DNA from: Chaera sp964544355
Lineage (GTDB): Bacteria > Patescibacteriota > Saccharimonadia > Saccharimonadales > Saccharimonadaceae
Direction: 5' to 3'
Assembly (NCBI GenBank): GCA_964544355.1
Contig: CAZJAI010000003.1
Span: 57,014 to 121,013, forward strand
Length of the DNA: 64,000 bases
A program made the position numbers and the translations under genes. How positions within the stretch are numbered: position 1 is the stretch's first letter; each line of letters opens with the position of its first letter. Below, in pieces: positions 1 to 8,555 of this stretch. Under the pieces are notes generated by a model. That model saw only the letters and a list, made by a program, of their open reading frames with translations. It was not told the origin of the DNA and did not search any database.

Positions 1-105
1 GTTAACAGTTTTGTGGCTGCCGCTTCCAAAGCCGCCGCACCGGCGGTTTTCGCTAAATATCTGGTTCAGGGGGTGGTTGGCGCGCTGAAGAAAAAACGCC
101 GTTAA
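1..105 (+). CDS. C-terminal end of an unknown protein (partial)
   Basis: The window opens inside an open frame that reads 34 codons and stops with TAA at 103-105. The visible tail is Ala/Val-rich and ends in a basic Lys-Lys-Lys-Arg-Arg cluster, which would suit a short membrane-associated or amphipathic C terminus. Too little is visible to assign a family. It lies on the same strand as, and 49 nt upstream of, the YtxH-like gene, so the two may share a transcript. Confidence 0.55.
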   Translation, partial: VNSFVAAASKAAAPAVFAKYLVQGVVGALKKKRR

Positions 106-154
106 ATCATCAAAAAGCAGTTAACAAAGTATAAAATAAGCTACAGGAGGAGAG

Positions 155-433
155 ATGAAAAAAGGATCCAAATTTGCCCTAGGCGCTCTGGTTGGCGCTG
201 CCGCCGGCGTAATCGCCGGTTTGCTGGCTGCCCCGAAAAGCGGCAAAGAAACCCGGGCTGATCTTAAGCAAAAAGCCCTAGAGGTTAAAAAGGAGGCCGC
301 CGGTAAAGCCGACGAATTTAAAAAACAGGCTTCCAAGCTGGGTGACGACGCCAGACACAAAGCTGAAGGAGCGCTGAAACAGGCCAGGCAACGGGTAGAC
401 GAAGTTAGAAAACGCGGCGAAGGCTCGTCCTAA
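155..433 (+). CDS. YtxH-like small membrane-associated protein
   Basis: 92 residues. A Gly/Ala-rich hydrophobic segment at about residues 7-26 contains the GALVGAAAGVIAGLLAAPKSGKETR pattern typical of the YtxH / 'gas vesicle protein-like' family. It is followed by a long, highly charged Lys/Glu/Ala helix that probably forms a coiled coil. Family members are small envelope or general-stress proteins of unknown biochemical role; the name does not imply gas vesicles. A strong Shine-Dalgarno (AGGAGGAGAG) sits just before the ATG, and a TATAAA-like -10 lies near 129. A second small membrane protein follows. The family call is good but the function is unknown. Confidence 0.75.
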   Translation: MKKGSKFALGALVGAAAGVIAGLLAAPKSGKETRADLKQKALEVKKEAAGKADEFKKQASKLGDDARHKAEGALKQARQRVDEVRKRGEGSS

Positions 434-509
434 CAAGATAACGGTTTTAAAAAGCCGGCTTGGAGCGGCCGCAGTGCTTGATTGAACCTAGCTAAACACT
501 TTTTATAAC

Positions 510-845
510 GTGGCCGATAAACGACAACACCCGAAAACATCCACACCCGGCGCCGCCAGGCAGGGCCGCTCTTTGGTTGAGGCCTTTAAGACCGGACAGT
601 CCAAAACGGCTATGGTGGCTATGGTCGAGGAGCTTTTTAACGATTACTGGGCGCATCGGCGTCAGGTGTACCGGATGAATTTCGTTCGCGGCCTGATGTT
701 CGGATTGGGTAGCGCGCTGGGAGGTACGGTGGTGCTGGCTTTGGCGGTCTGGCTTTTAACCCAGCTGCTGAGTCTGCCGCTGGTTGGCGGTTACGTGCAG
801 GATGTCAAAAATTCCATTAATCAAAGCCTGCAGCAGCGGCGCTAG
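510..845 (+). CDS. DUF5665-like small membrane protein
   Basis: 111 residues from a GTG start. A basic, polar N terminus of about 45 residues is followed by a helix (ELFNDYWAHRRQVYRMNF) and then one strong transmembrane segment at about residues 65-92 (FGLGSALGGTVVLALAVWLL). The pattern 'NF-RG-GLG-ALG-T...LP-VG' followed by a short amphipathic tail matches my recollection of the DUF5665 family; its function is unknown. No Shine-Dalgarno precedes the GTG, so the true start could differ, although the frame is convincing. It follows the YtxH-like gene and precedes dnaE, with no obvious functional link. Confidence 0.65.
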   Translation: MADKRQHPKTSTPGAARQGRSLVEAFKTGQSKTAMVAMVEELFNDYWAHRRQVYRMNFVRGLMFGLGSALGGTVVLALAVWLLTQLLSLPLVGGYVQDVKNSINQSLQQRR

Positions 846-857
846 GCCGCAGCCGCG

Positions 858-890
858 TACAATCCGTCCGTTTCTTTGACGGCCGTTGTA
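858..890 (+). terminator. Imperfect hairpin after the DUF5665-like gene
   Basis: TACAA (858-862) and CCGTC (864-868) can pair with GACGG (878-882) and TTGTA (886-890), giving a two-part stem in the gap before dnaE. There is no proper T-run after it, so termination is only a possibility. The rest of the 846-992 gap holds a TATAAT (924-929) that could be the dnaE -10. Confidence 0.3.
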
Positions 891-992
891 AATCTTCTAA
901 TACAAAGGCTCCGTTTTTGACATTATAATAATGCTTAAGCGAAGCAGCCCAGGCGGCTGGATTCAAGTTTTATAACCAGCGGAAGGTGACCA

Positions 993-3900
993 GTGACTAA
1001 GAAAACGGCCGGATTGGTCAGCAGCGATTACGTTCATTTGCACAACCACACCCATCACAGCCTTCTGGACGGACTGACGAAGGTAGACGAGTTGGTGGAG
1101 CGGGTCAAGCAACTCGGTATGCAGGCTGTAGCCATAACCGATCACGGCACGCTTTCGGGCGCCATAGAGTTTTACAAGGCTGCCAAGGTTGCGGGCATCA
1201 AGCCGATTATCGGTTTGGAGGCTTATGTCGCTTCGCGGACTATTTTCGATCGCGATCCGACGCTGGACAGAGCGCGCTACCATTTAACAATTCTGGCCAT
1301 GAATCAGACCGGCTATCAAAACCTGATGCGACTCAGCACCATCGCCAATCTGCAGGGCATGTACTACAAGCCGCGGATCGACAGACAGCTGCTGGAGCGA
1401 TACAACGAGGGGCTGATTGTTCTTAGTGGCTGCGCCGGGGGCGAGTTGGGTGAAAATCTGCGTTCCGGCAATTACAATCAGGCCAAAGCCGTTGCTAGCT
1501 GGTATAAACAGGTGTTCGGCGACCGCTATTACCTGGAGATTCAGGATCATAACGAATGGCCCGAGCAGCAGTTGATCAACCGCGACTTATTCAAACTGGG
1601 CGGCGAGCTGGATATTCCCTGCGTACTGACCAGCGATGCCCACTATCTGTCGCCCGAGGACCGGGACGCTCACGAGATTTTGCTCTGCGTCGGCACCTAC
1701 GCCTATCTGGAAGACGCCAACAGGATGAGCCTGAAGGAATTCGAACTACACGTGACTGACCCGAAAGATATCATCGCTCGCTGGGGCGATCAGCATCCGG
1801 AAATAGTCAGGGTTACCAGCGAAATTGCTGAGCGCTGCCAACTGGAGCTTGAACTGGGCAAGATCATGATTCCCAGTTTTCCGGTACCGGGCGGCGAAGC
1901 CGAAAAGGATTATCTGGAGAAACAGGTCTACCGAGGTTTGGTGGAACGCTACGTCGCCGAAGTGCCCGACAACCTGACAGCTTTAAGTGTTGCCCGGTGC
2001 CGCCGGCTGTTGCCCGGCCATATTCTGGAACGGGCCGAGTACGAGCTGTCCACCATAAACGCCATGGGCTTTAACGGTTATTTTCTGATTATTTGGGATT
2101 TTATTAGCTGGGGCAAGCGGAACGGCATCGTTTTTGGGCCGGGCCGGGGTTCGGCAGCCGGCTCCATCATCTCTTACGCCCTGCGGATCACCGACCTGGA
2201 TCCGCTGAAATATAATCTGCTGTTCGAGAGGTTTTTAAACCCGGACCGCATCAGCATGCCCGACATTGACATAGACATCATGGACACTCGCCGCGACGAA
2301 GTGATTAATTATTGCCTGAAAAAATACGGCGACGACCGCGTGGCCAACATAGTTACTTTCGGCCGAATGGCCGCCCGGGCGGCGGTTCGGGACGTGGCCC
2401 GGGTGCTAAAAGTACCCTACGCGGAGGCCGATCGCATGGCCAAATTAATACCGCCTCCCGTGCAAGGCCGTCATATCCCGTTGAGTCTCAGCCTGAAGAA
2501 TGACCGAGAACTTAAAGAAGAGTACCAGACTAATCCGGTGGCTAAACGGGTGTTTGATTACGCCATCCGGCTGGAAGGCACGATTCGCTCTCACGGCGTG
2601 CACGCCGCCGGAGTGGTTATCGCGCCGGACGACATAGTAAAGTTCACTCCCCTGGAAATGGCCCAAAAAGGCGTGGTAGCCACTCAGTACGCCATGGGCC
2701 CGATCGACGACCTGGGACTTTTGAAGATGGACTTTCTGGGCCTGTCTAATCTGACCATTATCAAAAATGCTTTAAGAGTCATCAGGAAAGTCTACAAAAC
2801 CGAAATCGATCTGGACCGTCTGCCCCTGGATGATCCCAAGACGTTCAAGTTGTTCCAAAAGGGTGATACCACCGGAGTCTTTCAGCTGGAATCCGCTGGC
2901 ATGAAGCGCTATCTGAAAGAGCTCAAGCCTACGGTTTTCGATGACATTATCGCCATGGTGGCTCTTTACCGCCCCGGGCCCATGCAGTTTATAGAAGATT
3001 TTATCGATCGCAAACACGGCCGGAAAGATATCGAATACATCCATCCCAAAATGGAGAACGCCCTTAACTCCACTTACGGGGTACTGGTTTATCAGGAACA
3101 GGTTATGCAGATCTCCAAGGACCTCTGCGGCTTCAGCGGCGGCCAGGCCGATACACTCCGAAAGGGCATAGGTAAAAAAATTCCCGAAGTGTTGGCCAAA
3201 ATGAAGCCGGAGTTCATTGACGGCGCAATTAACCACAGCGGAGCCGATCGGCGCGCCATGGAGGAATTCTGGAAAAAAATAGAAGCTTTCGGCGCCTACT
3301 GTTTCAACAAATCCCACGCCGCTTGTTACGCCATGATAGCCTATTGGACGGCCTATTTAAAGGCGCATTATCCGTCCGCTTTTATGGCCGCTCTAATGAC
3401 CAGCGACCGCGACAACACCGACCGGCTGGCCATAGAAATCAACGAGTGCCGCCATATGGGCATCACCGTGTTGTCGCCCGACGTTAATCGGGGGTTCGTG
3501 GAGTTCGGCGTAGTTCCCGGAGGCAACACCATCCACTTCGGCCTGGCGGCCATTAAAGGCGTGGGCGAGGGCGCCGTCGAAGAGATATTGCGCTTTCGCG
3601 ATCGAGACGGACCCTTCAAATCGGTGGAGGATTTCGCCCGTCGTCTTGCCGCCGGCCGCTTTTTAAACAGGAAGGTCTGGGAGTCGCTGATTAAGGCTGG
3701 CGCCTTCGACAGCCTGGCCGATAGGTCCGACCTGCTGTACAACCTGGACGCCTTGGTTTCTTTCGCGCAGAAACAGCAAAAAGAAATGCAGAGCAACCAG
3801 GCGGACCTGTTCGGCGCGTTGGCCGCGGATTCACTGTCCGGCCAAAGGCTGAAACTGGATCCGGCGCCGCACAAACATCCGGCGCTTGAAAAGCTGCAGT

Positions 3901-4598
3901 GGGAACGCGAGCTGCTGGGGCTGTACTTAAGCACTCATCCCCTGGATATCTACCAGGAGTTGTTATCGGCCGGCGCTACGGCTATAGGGTCGATTAAACC
4001 TTCCGACGAAGGTAAATCGGTGGTCGTGGGCGGAGTGGTGGTTGCCGTTCGGACTATTGCCACGAAAAACGGCGGCAAAATGGCTTTCGTGGGGCTGGAG
4101 GACAAATCGGGCGAATGCGAGGTGGTGGTATTCCCCGACCTGCTGGAGCACCTGGGCGGCGACATCGGCCGGGACCGGCTGGTGAAAATCAGCGGCAGGG
4201 TCAGTTGGCGCGGCCGCGACGGCAGGCCGGGTGACGCGCTTAAGATTGCTGCCAATCAAGTGGAGATCATGGCGTCAGACGTTGTCGCGAGTCCTGAACC
4301 CGGCTCGGAGGGAGCCGGGTTGGCCGCGTTGCCCGGGCCCGGCGCCAAAGCGGCCGGACAAATTAAAACCATTTACATACACGTTAAAAAACCATCCGAT
4401 CATCAAGGCCTGTTAAAACTCAAACAAACTCTCAGCCGGCATCCCGGCGGCGATCCGATTGTTCTGGTTTTGGGCGAGCCCAAACAGTCCGCAGTCAAGC
4501 TGCCGTTCGGGGCAAGCTACGGCCCGGAGTTGCGAAAAGCGTTGTCTGAGCTATACGGCGAGGAGTGCCTGGCTCTGCGCGTTAACCAGCCTGGCTGA
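993..4598 (+). CDS. dnaE: DNA polymerase III alpha subunit
   Basis: Replicative polymerase, 1201 residues, DnaE1 type. The N-terminal PHP domain opens with HNHTHHSLLDG (residues about 16-26) and carries further conserved His/Asp motifs. The palm has GRGSAAGS near residue 384 and the catalytic aspartates in PDIDIDIMD near residues 424-428. A helix-hairpin-helix region and an OB fold (about 1005-1090, VVVGGVVVAVRTIATKNGG) follow, with a poorly conserved C terminus. No proofreading exonuclease domain is fused. The GTG start is preceded by GGAAGGTGA. The last 17 nt overlap the convergent SpoU-type methyltransferase gene. Full length, with nothing missing. Confidence 0.97.
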   Translation: MTKKTAGLVSSDYVHLHNHTHHSLLDGLTKVDELVERVKQLGMQAVAITDHGTLSGAIEFYKAAKVAGIKPIIGLEAYVASRTIFDRDPTLDRARYHLTILAMNQTGYQNLMRLSTIANLQGMYYKPRIDRQLLERYNEGLIVLSGCAGGELGENLRSGNYNQAKAVASWYKQVFGDRYYLEIQDHNEWPEQQLINRDLFKLGGELDIPCVLTSDAHYLSPEDRDAHEILLCVGTYAYLEDANRMSLKEFELHVTDPKDIIARWGDQHPEIVRVTSEIAERCQLELELGKIMIPSFPVPGGEAEKDYLEKQVYRGLVERYVAEVPDNLTALSVARCRRLLPGHILERAEYELSTINAMGFNGYFLIIWDFISWGKRNGIVFGPGRGSAAGSIISYALRITDLDPLKYNLLFERFLNPDRISMPDIDIDIMDTRRDEVINYCLKKYGDDRVANIVTFGRMAARAAVRDVARVLKVPYAEADRMAKLIPPPVQGRHIPLSLSLKNDRELKEEYQTNPVAKRVFDYAIRLEGTIRSHGVHAAGVVIAPDDIVKFTPLEMAQKGVVATQYAMGPIDDLGLLKMDFLGLSNLTIIKNALRVIRKVYKTEIDLDRLPLDDPKTFKLFQKGDTTGVFQLESAGMKRYLKELKPTVFDDIIAMVALYRPGPMQFIEDFIDRKHGRKDIEYIHPKMENALNSTYGVLVYQEQVMQISKDLCGFSGGQADTLRKGIGKKIPEVLAKMKPEFIDGAINHSGADRRAMEEFWKKIEAFGAYCFNKSHAACYAMIAYWTAYLKAHYPSAFMAALMTSDRDNTDRLAIEINECRHMGITVLSPDVNRGFVEFGVVPGGNTIHFGLAAIKGVGEGAVEEILRFRDRDGPFKSVEDFARRLAAGRFLNRKVWESLIKAGAFDSLADRSDLLYNLDALVSFAQKQQKEMQSNQADLFGALAADSLSGQRLKLDPAPHKHPALEKLQWERELLGLYLSTHPLDIYQELLSAGATAIGSIKPSDEGKSVVVGGVVVAVRTIATKNGGKMAFVGLEDKSGECEVVVFPDLLEHLGGDIGRDRLVKISGRVSWRGRDGRPGDALKIAANQVEIMASDVVASPEPGSEGAGLAALPGPGAKAAGQIKTIYIHVKKPSDHQGLLKLKQTLSRHPGGDPIVLVLGEPKQSAVKLPFGASYGPELRKALSELYGEECLALRVNQPG

Positions 4599-5082
4599 AC
4601 CGGTACAGGGCGATACCGGCCGCTACCGCCACGTTGAGTGACTCTTTGCGCCCGGCCATGCCGATTTCCGCGACGACATCGGCTTGAGCCAGCAGCGCCG
4701 GTGGCAGGCCCGCCAGTTCCTCGCCCAACAACAGGGCGGTGCGGCCCGCCGGCCGAATCGAGGCCAGCGGCCGGCTGAAAGGCGCTTGCTCTAGGGCGAC
4801 AATTCGCCAGCCGTCTTTTTTCAAGCTGTCAATTAGCTTACCGGCGTCGGCGTGATATTCAAACGGCATGGTTTTTTCGGCGCCCAGGGCGGTCTTGGCG
4901 ATTGCCCGGCCGTTTTTAATTGCCAAATGAGGCAGTCTGGGGTCGCCGTGGTAAGCGGGGTGGGGGCTGACGCCGCAGAGGAATAATTTCCAGACGCCAA
5001 AGGCATCGCAGCTTCTAAACAGCGATCCTATGTTGTGCGCGGAACGAATACCGCAGCTGATAACGGCAATTTGCGGTTTCAT
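4582..5082 (-). CDS. SpoU/TrmH-family RNA 2'-O-methyltransferase
   Basis: 166 residues, a minimal SPOUT methyltransferase without the N-terminal RNA-binding extension seen in TrmH or RlmB. The three family motifs are visible: motif 1 (NIGSLFRSCDAFG, residues about 17-29), motif 2 (ALLLGEELAGLPP, near 115) and motif 3 (MAGRKESLNVAVAAGIALY, near 142), which together form the SAM-binding knot. The substrate (tRNA or rRNA) cannot be told from sequence. The gene is convergent with dnaE (17-nt overlap) and divergent from the PilB-like gene. Read on this strand, a TTGACA lies about 45 nt upstream of the start, inside the palindrome at 5103-5127. Confidence 0.88.
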   Translation of the reverse strand: MKPQIAVISCGIRSAHNIGSLFRSCDAFGVWKLFLCGVSPHPAYHGDPRLPHLAIKNGRAIAKTALGAEKTMPFEYHADAGKLIDSLKKDGWRIVALEQAPFSRPLASIRPAGRTALLLGEELAGLPPALLAQADVVAEIGMAGRKESLNVAVAAGIALYRFSQAG

Positions 5083-5102
5083 AATGTCTTAAATTAAGAT
5101 CA

Positions 5103-5127
5103 TGACAGTTTTTACCATTAACTGTCA
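5103..5127. promoter_or_regulatory. 8-bp inverted repeat in a divergent promoter region
   Basis: TGACAGTT (5103-5110) and AACTGTCA (5120-5127) form a perfect 8-bp palindrome with a 9-nt spacer between two divergent genes. On the minus strand the outer arm reads TTGACA, a good -35 for the methyltransferase gene. It could be an operator or a hairpin; no known regulator is recognised. Confidence 0.45.
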
Positions 5128-5186
5128 AGTTGCGGCTCGTTTGGGATGAATTCGGTCGATTTCTGCTACAATTAACCATAATCAGA

Positions 5187-6806
5187 ATGAACGACGCCAA
5201 ACAACAGGCGAAATTTCGCGACCAGGACGAGCAAAACACGCGCAACCGGGCGGCTATTTTGGGCCTGCAATACTTTGACACCCGCTCTTTGAACGACAAA
5301 GACCGGCTGCCGGCGTCTCTCCTCAGCAAACAGGAGATGTACCAGGGCCACATCGTGCCGCTGAGGGACGATGGCGACGATCAGCCGCTGGTGTTTGGCA
5401 TCACCAGCGCCACCCCGCAGTCACTGCTGAGGGACGTGCGCGGCCGGTTCCAGAATCGTAATGTCTTGTTCGTGATGATCAGCGGTGAAGGTTTTCGGCA
5501 GCTGATGGCCCGCCTAGATCCTCCCAAAGAGGTGGTTTACGACGACGTAACCATTGCCGCAGAGGGTGACAGTCAGACTTTGAGCAGCGTTTCCCGGACC
5601 CTGGCTTCAGTGCGGCCCGACGATATCCTGACCTATTTAATAGAACAAGCCGATCGTCTGGGGGCCAGCGACATTCACCTGGAATGTCAGCGGACTAACG
5701 TGCGGGTCCGCTTCCGGGTTGACGGGGCTTTGCATGTGGTGGCCAATATGGATCAGGAAAAATACCGTATCATGCAAGCCGCCCTGGCCAGCCGCGCCAA
5801 TATTTCCACCGCCTCCAAAACCGCCCAGACCGGGCATATGCAGCACGAAATCACCAGACAGGACTCGGTCCGTTATGTGTTGAACATGCGGATAGAAACC
5901 ATTCCCTCGGTTTATGGCCAGGACGCCGTGATCCGGCTGTTTAATTTTAACGAGCAGCTGTTAAAACTGGATAATCTGGGCATGTCGGAAGCCGAGCGCC
6001 GGACTCTGGAGCAGGTAATCGAGCATCCGCATGGCATGCTGATGATAGTTGGCCCGACCGGCTCCGGCAAGTCAACCACCTTATATAGCGTGCTGAACGC
6101 CCTGAACCAGCCCAGCCGTAAAATCATCACCCTGGAAGATCCGGTTGAATACAGTATTCCCGGTATCGTGCAAATACCCGTTAACACCCAGGACGGCGAT
6201 AGCTTCGCCGCCAAGCTTGCGGCGCTGCTCCGGCTGGATCCCGACATTATCATGATCGGCGAAATCCGCGACGTGGACACCGCGCGCACGGCCATCCAGG
6301 CTTCGATTACCGGCCATCTGGTGCTGAGTACCTTCCACGCCGACACCGCCAGCGCCGCCTTTAGCCGGATGATCGATCTGGTGGGCCGCAACCCGGTGTT
6401 TGTCTCGGCGATTAGGATGGTTATGGGTCAGCGTCTAGTCAGACGCCTGGACGACTCCACCAAACAGTCCTACAAACCCGACGACCAGATTAAAAAATGG
6501 ATGGGTAAATCGCTGGAGGACCTGCCCGACAAGTTCGACCGGCCCAACCTGGAAGAGGCCGAGTTATGGAAACCGGTTGTCAACGAGCAATCGCCGTTCG
6601 GCTACAAAGGGCGGATACCGCTTATCGAGCAGTTGGTGGTCGGCCCGGAAATGCACGTGTTTTTATCAAGCGCCGGCGACAATCTGACCACCGAAGACAT
6701 TGAGCGCGAAGCCAAGCGCCAGGGGATGAAGACCTTGCTGCATGACGGGATTTTAAAGAGCCTGTCGGGTATTACCTCGATCGAAGAAGTCAATCGGGTT
6801 ATTTGA
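5187..6806 (+). CDS. GspE/PilB-family type IV pilus assembly ATPase
   Basis: About 539 residues from ATG 5187. An in-frame TTG at 5130 exists, but a -10-like TACAAT lies between it and the ATG, so the ATG is preferred. It has an N-terminal MshEN-like domain, the N2 'GASDIHLE' region, Walker A GPTGSGKST (about 289-297), the Asp box (LEDPVEY), Walker B (LRLDPDIIMIGEIRD) and the His box (LVLSTFHADTA). This hexameric ATPase would power pilin extrusion at the membrane. The tetracysteine zinc motif usual after 'QRLVRRL' is absent: the region reads DDSTKQSY ... VVNEQSPFGYKGRI. No other pilus assembly genes are adjacent. The last 8 nt overlap the convergent malic enzyme gene. Confidence 0.92.
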   Translation: MNDAKQQAKFRDQDEQNTRNRAAILGLQYFDTRSLNDKDRLPASLLSKQEMYQGHIVPLRDDGDDQPLVFGITSATPQSLLRDVRGRFQNRNVLFVMISGEGFRQLMARLDPPKEVVYDDVTIAAEGDSQTLSSVSRTLASVRPDDILTYLIEQADRLGASDIHLECQRTNVRVRFRVDGALHVVANMDQEKYRIMQAALASRANISTASKTAQTGHMQHEITRQDSVRYVLNMRIETIPSVYGQDAVIRLFNFNEQLLKLDNLGMSEAERRTLEQVIEHPHGMLMIVGPTGSGKSTTLYSVLNALNQPSRKIITLEDPVEYSIPGIVQIPVNTQDGDSFAAKLAALLRLDPDIIMIGEIRDVDTARTAIQASITGHLVLSTFHADTASAAFSRMIDLVGRNPVFVSAIRMVMGQRLVRRLDDSTKQSYKPDDQIKKWMGKSLEDLPDKFDRPNLEEAELWKPVVNEQSPFGYKGRIPLIEQLVVGPEMHVFLSSAGDNLTTEDIEREAKRQGMKTLLHDGILKSLSGITSIEEVNRVI

Positions 6807-7953
6807 TCACCGCGGCGATGGTTCGCGCCAAAGCCGGCTCAAACAGCGATGGTATGATGCGGCCGGCATCGGGTCGCGTAACGAGCCCGGCCAGCGCTGC
6901 CGCCGCGGCCAGCTTGTGCTGATCGGTGATTTGCCTGACGCCGCTGTCCAGGGCGCCTCGAAAAATTCCCGGAAAAGCCAGGGCGTTGTTGACTTGATTG
7001 GGATAATCGCTGCGGCCGGTGGCCAGCACCGCTACGCCAGCTGCCCGCGCCAGTTCGGGATTGATTTCCGGTTGGGGATTGGCCAGAGCGAAAACGATGG
7101 GGTCAGGGTTCATCATTTTAATGTGGTCAGCCGTCAGCAGATCGGGGCGACTGACGCCTATAAAGATATCGGCGCCCCGCATGGCCTGGCTTAGGCTGCC
7201 GGAGCGGCTGCCCGGCCTGGTTAAATCAAGCAGGGTCCGTTTTTCGGGGCTGAGGCTTTGCCGGTCGCGCCCAATAATACCCTGACTATCCACGGCCACT
7301 ATCCGGTTAATGCCGTAAAGTTTCAGCAGCTTGATGACCGCCGTGCCGGCGGCACCGGCGCCAACTACCACCACGCTGCATTTTTTAAGCTCTTTTTGGA
7401 CGACCTTGGCGGCGTTAATCAGCCCGGCCAGCACGACCACTGCCGTGCCGTGCTGGTCGTCATGAAATACCGGTATATCCAGCCGGCTCTTCAGGCGCTC
7501 TTCAATCTCGAAACATTTCGGAGCGGCTATGTCTTCCAAATTAACGGCTCCGAAGCTGGGCGCTATGGCCGAGACGGTGTCGACGATCGCGTCGGCGGTG
7601 TGGACATCAAGTACTATCGGTATCGAATCGATACCGGCAAACTGCTTAAACAGCATGGCCTTGCCCTCCATGACCGGCATCGCCGCTTTGGGCCCGATGT
7701 CTCCCAGGCCCAGCACCGCCGAACCGTCGCTGATCACCGCCACCAGATTGTGCGTCCAGCTGTAGCGGCCGAGTTCTTGCGGATGCGCGGCGATCCTCCG
7801 GCTGACTTCTGCCACGCCGGGCGTGTAGTACAGGCTTAGTTTTTCCAGATCGTCCAGGCTGTCGCGTGGCGCCAGGCTGAGCTTGCCGCCCAGTTTTCGG
7901 TGGGCCTCCAGCGCCCGCTGGTAAATATCGTTGTTCGGCTTTGGCTGATTCAT
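6799..7953 (-). CDS. NAD(P)-dependent malic enzyme
   Basis: 384 residues, the short bacterial form of malic enzyme (oxidative decarboxylation of malate to pyruvate plus CO2 with reduction of NAD or NADP). Visible motifs: YTPGVAEVSR (near residue 43), SDGSAVLGLGDIGPKAAMPVMEGK with the catalytic Lys region, VFHDDQHGTAVV with the metal-binding acidic residues, and the Rossmann VVVGAGAAGTAV near 195. No phosphotransacetylase-like C-terminal domain is fused. It is an isolated metabolic gene, convergent with the pilus ATPase gene and 8 nt downstream of a small membrane protein gene on the same strand. Cofactor preference cannot be read with confidence. It is likely a source of pyruvate and reducing power in a reduced metabolism. 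Confidence 0.94.
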   Translation of the reverse strand: MNQPKPNNDIYQRALEAHRKLGGKLSLAPRDSLDDLEKLSLYYTPGVAEVSRRIAAHPQELGRYSWTHNLVAVISDGSAVLGLGDIGPKAAMPVMEGKAMLFKQFAGIDSIPIVLDVHTADAIVDTVSAIAPSFGAVNLEDIAAPKCFEIEERLKSRLDIPVFHDDQHGTAVVVLAGLINAAKVVQKELKKCSVVVVGAGAAGTAVIKLLKLYGINRIVAVDSQGIIGRDRQSLSPEKRTLLDLTRPGSRSGSLSQAMRGADIFIGVSRPDLLTADHIKMMNPDPIVFALANPQPEINPELARAAGVAVLATGRSDYPNQVNNALAFPGIFRGALDSGVRQITDQHKLAAAAALAGLVTRPDAGRIIPSLFEPALARTIAAVIK

Positions 7954-7961
7954 CTTAAGTT

Positions 7962-8387
7962 CTATTTTAAACCGGCCAGATAAATTAGCACAGCTGCTGA
8001 AAAAATAAACTCGAATATCCAGCCGTCAGGGCGTTCGCCGCGCTGAATGTGACCGTGAAACTTCAAAAACCCGTTAAGCGGTTTGAAGCGGCCCTTGGCC
8101 AGCCATAAAAAATCCGGCAGGGTAGCCATGGCCACCGCTCCGGCCAGTAGCCAGGCGGGCTGCCAGCCGCTGGAGATAGCCCAGGCTAGAATGGCGAAGC
8201 AGATAAACCCGTCGGCGGCCAGAAGGTTTTTGAACCCCCTGGACCACGGCGCGAACATTGGCTGGCGGCCGAAATGGGGCAGCGAATCCAGCAAAAAATG
8301 CGAGGCCAAAGCCGCCGGCAAGGCCAGGGGCGCCGGTAGCACGGTGGCCAGGGCGATACCCGCGAGCGTGTGGTTATAGCCGGTCAT
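7962..8387 (-). CDS. Small polytopic membrane protein, possibly YdjM-like
   Basis: 141 residues with three to four hydrophobic helices. The N terminus has an early His (MTGYNHTLAG) and the segment SHFLLDSLPHFG (about 29-40), with a later PDFLW. This resembles the His/Asp spacing of the YdjM / 'LexA-regulated membrane hydrolase-like' group (PF04307 type), but the similarity is weak and no activity should be assumed. It lies 8 nt upstream of the malic enzyme gene on the same strand and is probably co-transcribed with it. Confidence 0.6.
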   Translation of the reverse strand: MTGYNHTLAGIALATVLPAPLALPAALASHFLLDSLPHFGRQPMFAPWSRGFKNLLAADGFICFAILAWAISSGWQPAWLLAGAVAMATLPDFLWLAKGRFKPLNGFLKFHGHIQRGERPDGWIFEFIFSAAVLIYLAGLK

Positions 8388-8406
8388 TGGCTTCTATTGT
8401 AGCTTA

Positions 8407-8466
8407 GGCCCGCGGTCGCCTGAGAATCTTTTTATCTTGCGGAATTTTTATTTCGCCCCGCGGGCC
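8407..8466. repeat. 9-bp GC-rich inverted repeat upstream of rplS
   Basis: GGCCCGCGG (8407-8415) is the exact reverse complement of CCGCGGGCC (8458-8466), with 42 nt of AT-rich sequence between. It lies in the divergent gap between the membrane protein gene and rplS, upstream of the rplS promoter. It may be a hairpin in the leader of the minus-strand gene, or an operator. Confidence 0.45.
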
Positions 8467-8474
8467 ATCTCCTC

Positions 8475-8504
8475 GTTGATAAGCGGCTTGGGATATGTTA
8501 AGAT
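8475..8504 (+). promoter_or_regulatory. Probable rplS promoter
   Basis: TTGATA (8475-8480), 18-nt spacer, TAAGAT (8499-8504). A second -10-like TACAAT is at 8527-8532. The start codon is at 8556. Confidence 0.5.
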
Positions 8505-8555
8505 AAGAGCCGATTAAAACTCCCGATACAATAATTCCAAGGCAAAGTATTAAAG

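Noticed and set aside
4564..4572. GAGTGC motifs in coding regions as further CIRCE half sites
   Set aside because: Single half sites inside dnaE (also near 3443 and 3933) with no matching arm at 9 nt.
5130..5186. TTG start for the PilB-like gene
   Set aside because: A -10-like TACAAT sits between it and ATG 5187, and the extra 19 residues do not resemble the family.
7258..7839. 193-residue plus-strand ORF over the malic enzyme gene
   Set aside because: It covers conserved malic enzyme motifs on the other strand and has His/Arg-rich shadow composition.
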